Source of the DNA: Arachidicoccus rhizosphaerae | GTDB lineage: Bacteria > Bacteroidota > Bacteroidia > Chitinophagales > Chitinophagaceae | DNA length: 64,000 bases | Direction: 5' to 3' | Assembly (NCBI RefSeq): GCF_900107765.1 | Contig: NZ_FNQY01000006.1 | Location: 62,001 to 126,000, forward strand | Shown here: in pieces, positions 63,488 to 64,000 of the stretch | How the letters are laid out: each line of letters starts with the position of its first letter | How positions within the stretch are numbered: position 1 is the first letter of the stretch | The notes under the pieces: generated by a model | The model's input: the letters and a program-made list of their open reading frames with translations, nothing else | Databases searched by the model: none | Told to the model about the DNA's origin: nothing | Made by a program: the position numbers and the translations under genes

Positions 63488-64000
63488 ATGAAAAAATGTT
63501 CGTTTCATAGGGGGTATCCTATAGGGAAATCCCATCTAAAAGTTATTCTTTACATGAAGCTCAGCGTGTTTTTAATATTGGCCACTTGCCTTCAGGTGTC
63601 GGCTAAAACTTATTCCCAGAAAATTTCGGTCAAATTTAAAAATGCGACTATTAAAGAGGCTTTGTCCGATATTGAGCATAAAGCCAATTGCCGCTTCTTT
63701 TACAGTGATAATCAATTGCCTGAAAATACCCTTGTGAACCTAAAAGAAAAGGATATTCCATTAGAGGATCTGCTTGGTAACCTTTTTGCCGGTACCAGGC
63801 TTAATTATAAAATCCTGGATAACAGGGTGATTATTATTTCCCGGACCATGCAGGAAGCCCAGATCAAAAAAATATCCGGCACCATAAAAAATGAATCCGG
63901 TCAGCCGCTGTCCGGCGTTAGTGTCCAGATTAAGGGTTCCAATAAGGGAGCCATCAGCGATGATAATGGTGTTTTTAGCCTGGAGGTTCCCGATAATGCC
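63488..64000 (+). CDS. SusC/RagA-type TonB-linked outer-membrane protein, 5' part
   Basis: 171 codons are open from the ATG at 63488 to the window edge. A signal peptide (VILYMKLSVFLILATCLQVSAK) is followed by an STN (secretin/TonB N-terminal) domain (ISVKFKNATIKEALSDIEHKANCRFFYSDNQL) that receives the FecR signal. The start of the carboxypeptidase-regulatory-like domain comes next (ISGTIKNESGQPLSGVSVQIKGSNKGAISDDNGVFSLEV). It is the transport partner of the sigma/FecR pair, probably with a SusD gene beyond the edge. Confidence 0.9.
   Translation, partial: MKKCSFHRGYPIGKSHLKVILYMKLSVFLILATCLQVSAKTYSQKISVKFKNATIKEALSDIEHKANCRFFYSDNQLPENTLVNLKEKDIPLEDLLGNLFAGTRLNYKILDNRVIIISRTMQEAQIKKISGTIKNESGQPLSGVSVQIKGSNKGAISDDNGVFSLEVPDNA

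Noticed and set aside
1-64000. CRISPR arrays, rRNA genes, insertion sequences or integrases
   Set aside because: I saw no regularly spaced repeats, no ribosomal RNA sequence and no transposase or integrase reading frame on either strand.

Overview
The window looks like a chromosomal segment of a Bacteroidota species, most likely from the Chitinophagaceae/Sphingobacteriales side. The evidence is an ECF sigma/FecR/SusC-type cluster at the right edge, a type IX secretion C-terminal domain, TANNTTTG-like promoter boxes, many outer-membrane receptors and glycoside hydrolases, and almost no Shine-Dalgarno signals. I cannot name the genus from sequence reading alone.

Layout. 1-1095: the start of an AraC-type regulator running off the left edge and an aldo/keto reductase, both minus. 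1392-3011: a secreted GH28 enzyme. 2991-6032: a WYL-domain regulator (minus), then about 900 bases without a gene that hold two copies of a palindromic operator and several strongly structured RNA elements, one of them tRNA-like, then a slipin (SPFH) gene. I consider this regulator/RNA/slipin module the most interesting part of the window. Its design resembles the RNA-repair operons of other bacteria, but no RtcB ligase or Ro protein is present here.

6358-28968: a large plus-strand carbohydrate locus. It holds a GntR/HutC regulator, a ROK kinase fused to a phosphomannose-isomerase-like domain, a sugar porter, two GH92 alpha-mannosidases, a putative six-hairpin glycosidase, a surface lipoprotein, a T9SS-secreted beta-helix protein, a GH89 alpha-N-acetylglucosaminidase and a GH123-like/DUF4091 protein. 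The set points to mannose and N-acetylhexosamine-rich glycans (glycoprotein or fungal type). There is no SusC/SusD pair in it.

29108-33715: minus-strand oxidoreductases (two SDRs, one NmrA-like) with two AraC regulators. 34039-37575: a sulfatase and a TPR sensor histidine kinase. 37939-50890: an iron/siderophore uptake region with two small membrane proteins, two PepSY-type membrane proteins, two TonB-dependent receptors, a DUF4374 lipoprotein and an FtsX-type permease. 50990-54420: an AT-rich island with an intact YhcG/DUF1016 nuclease and, in tandem, a decayed second copy. 54492-61089: housekeeping and accessory genes (VOC protein, DNA polymerase IV, a transporter fused to a hotdog thioesterase, a rhodanese, a BT4734/VirE-type protein, a phosphodiesterase-like lipoprotein). 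61271-64000: ECF sigma factor, FecR anti-sigma factor and the 5' part of a SusC-type receptor.
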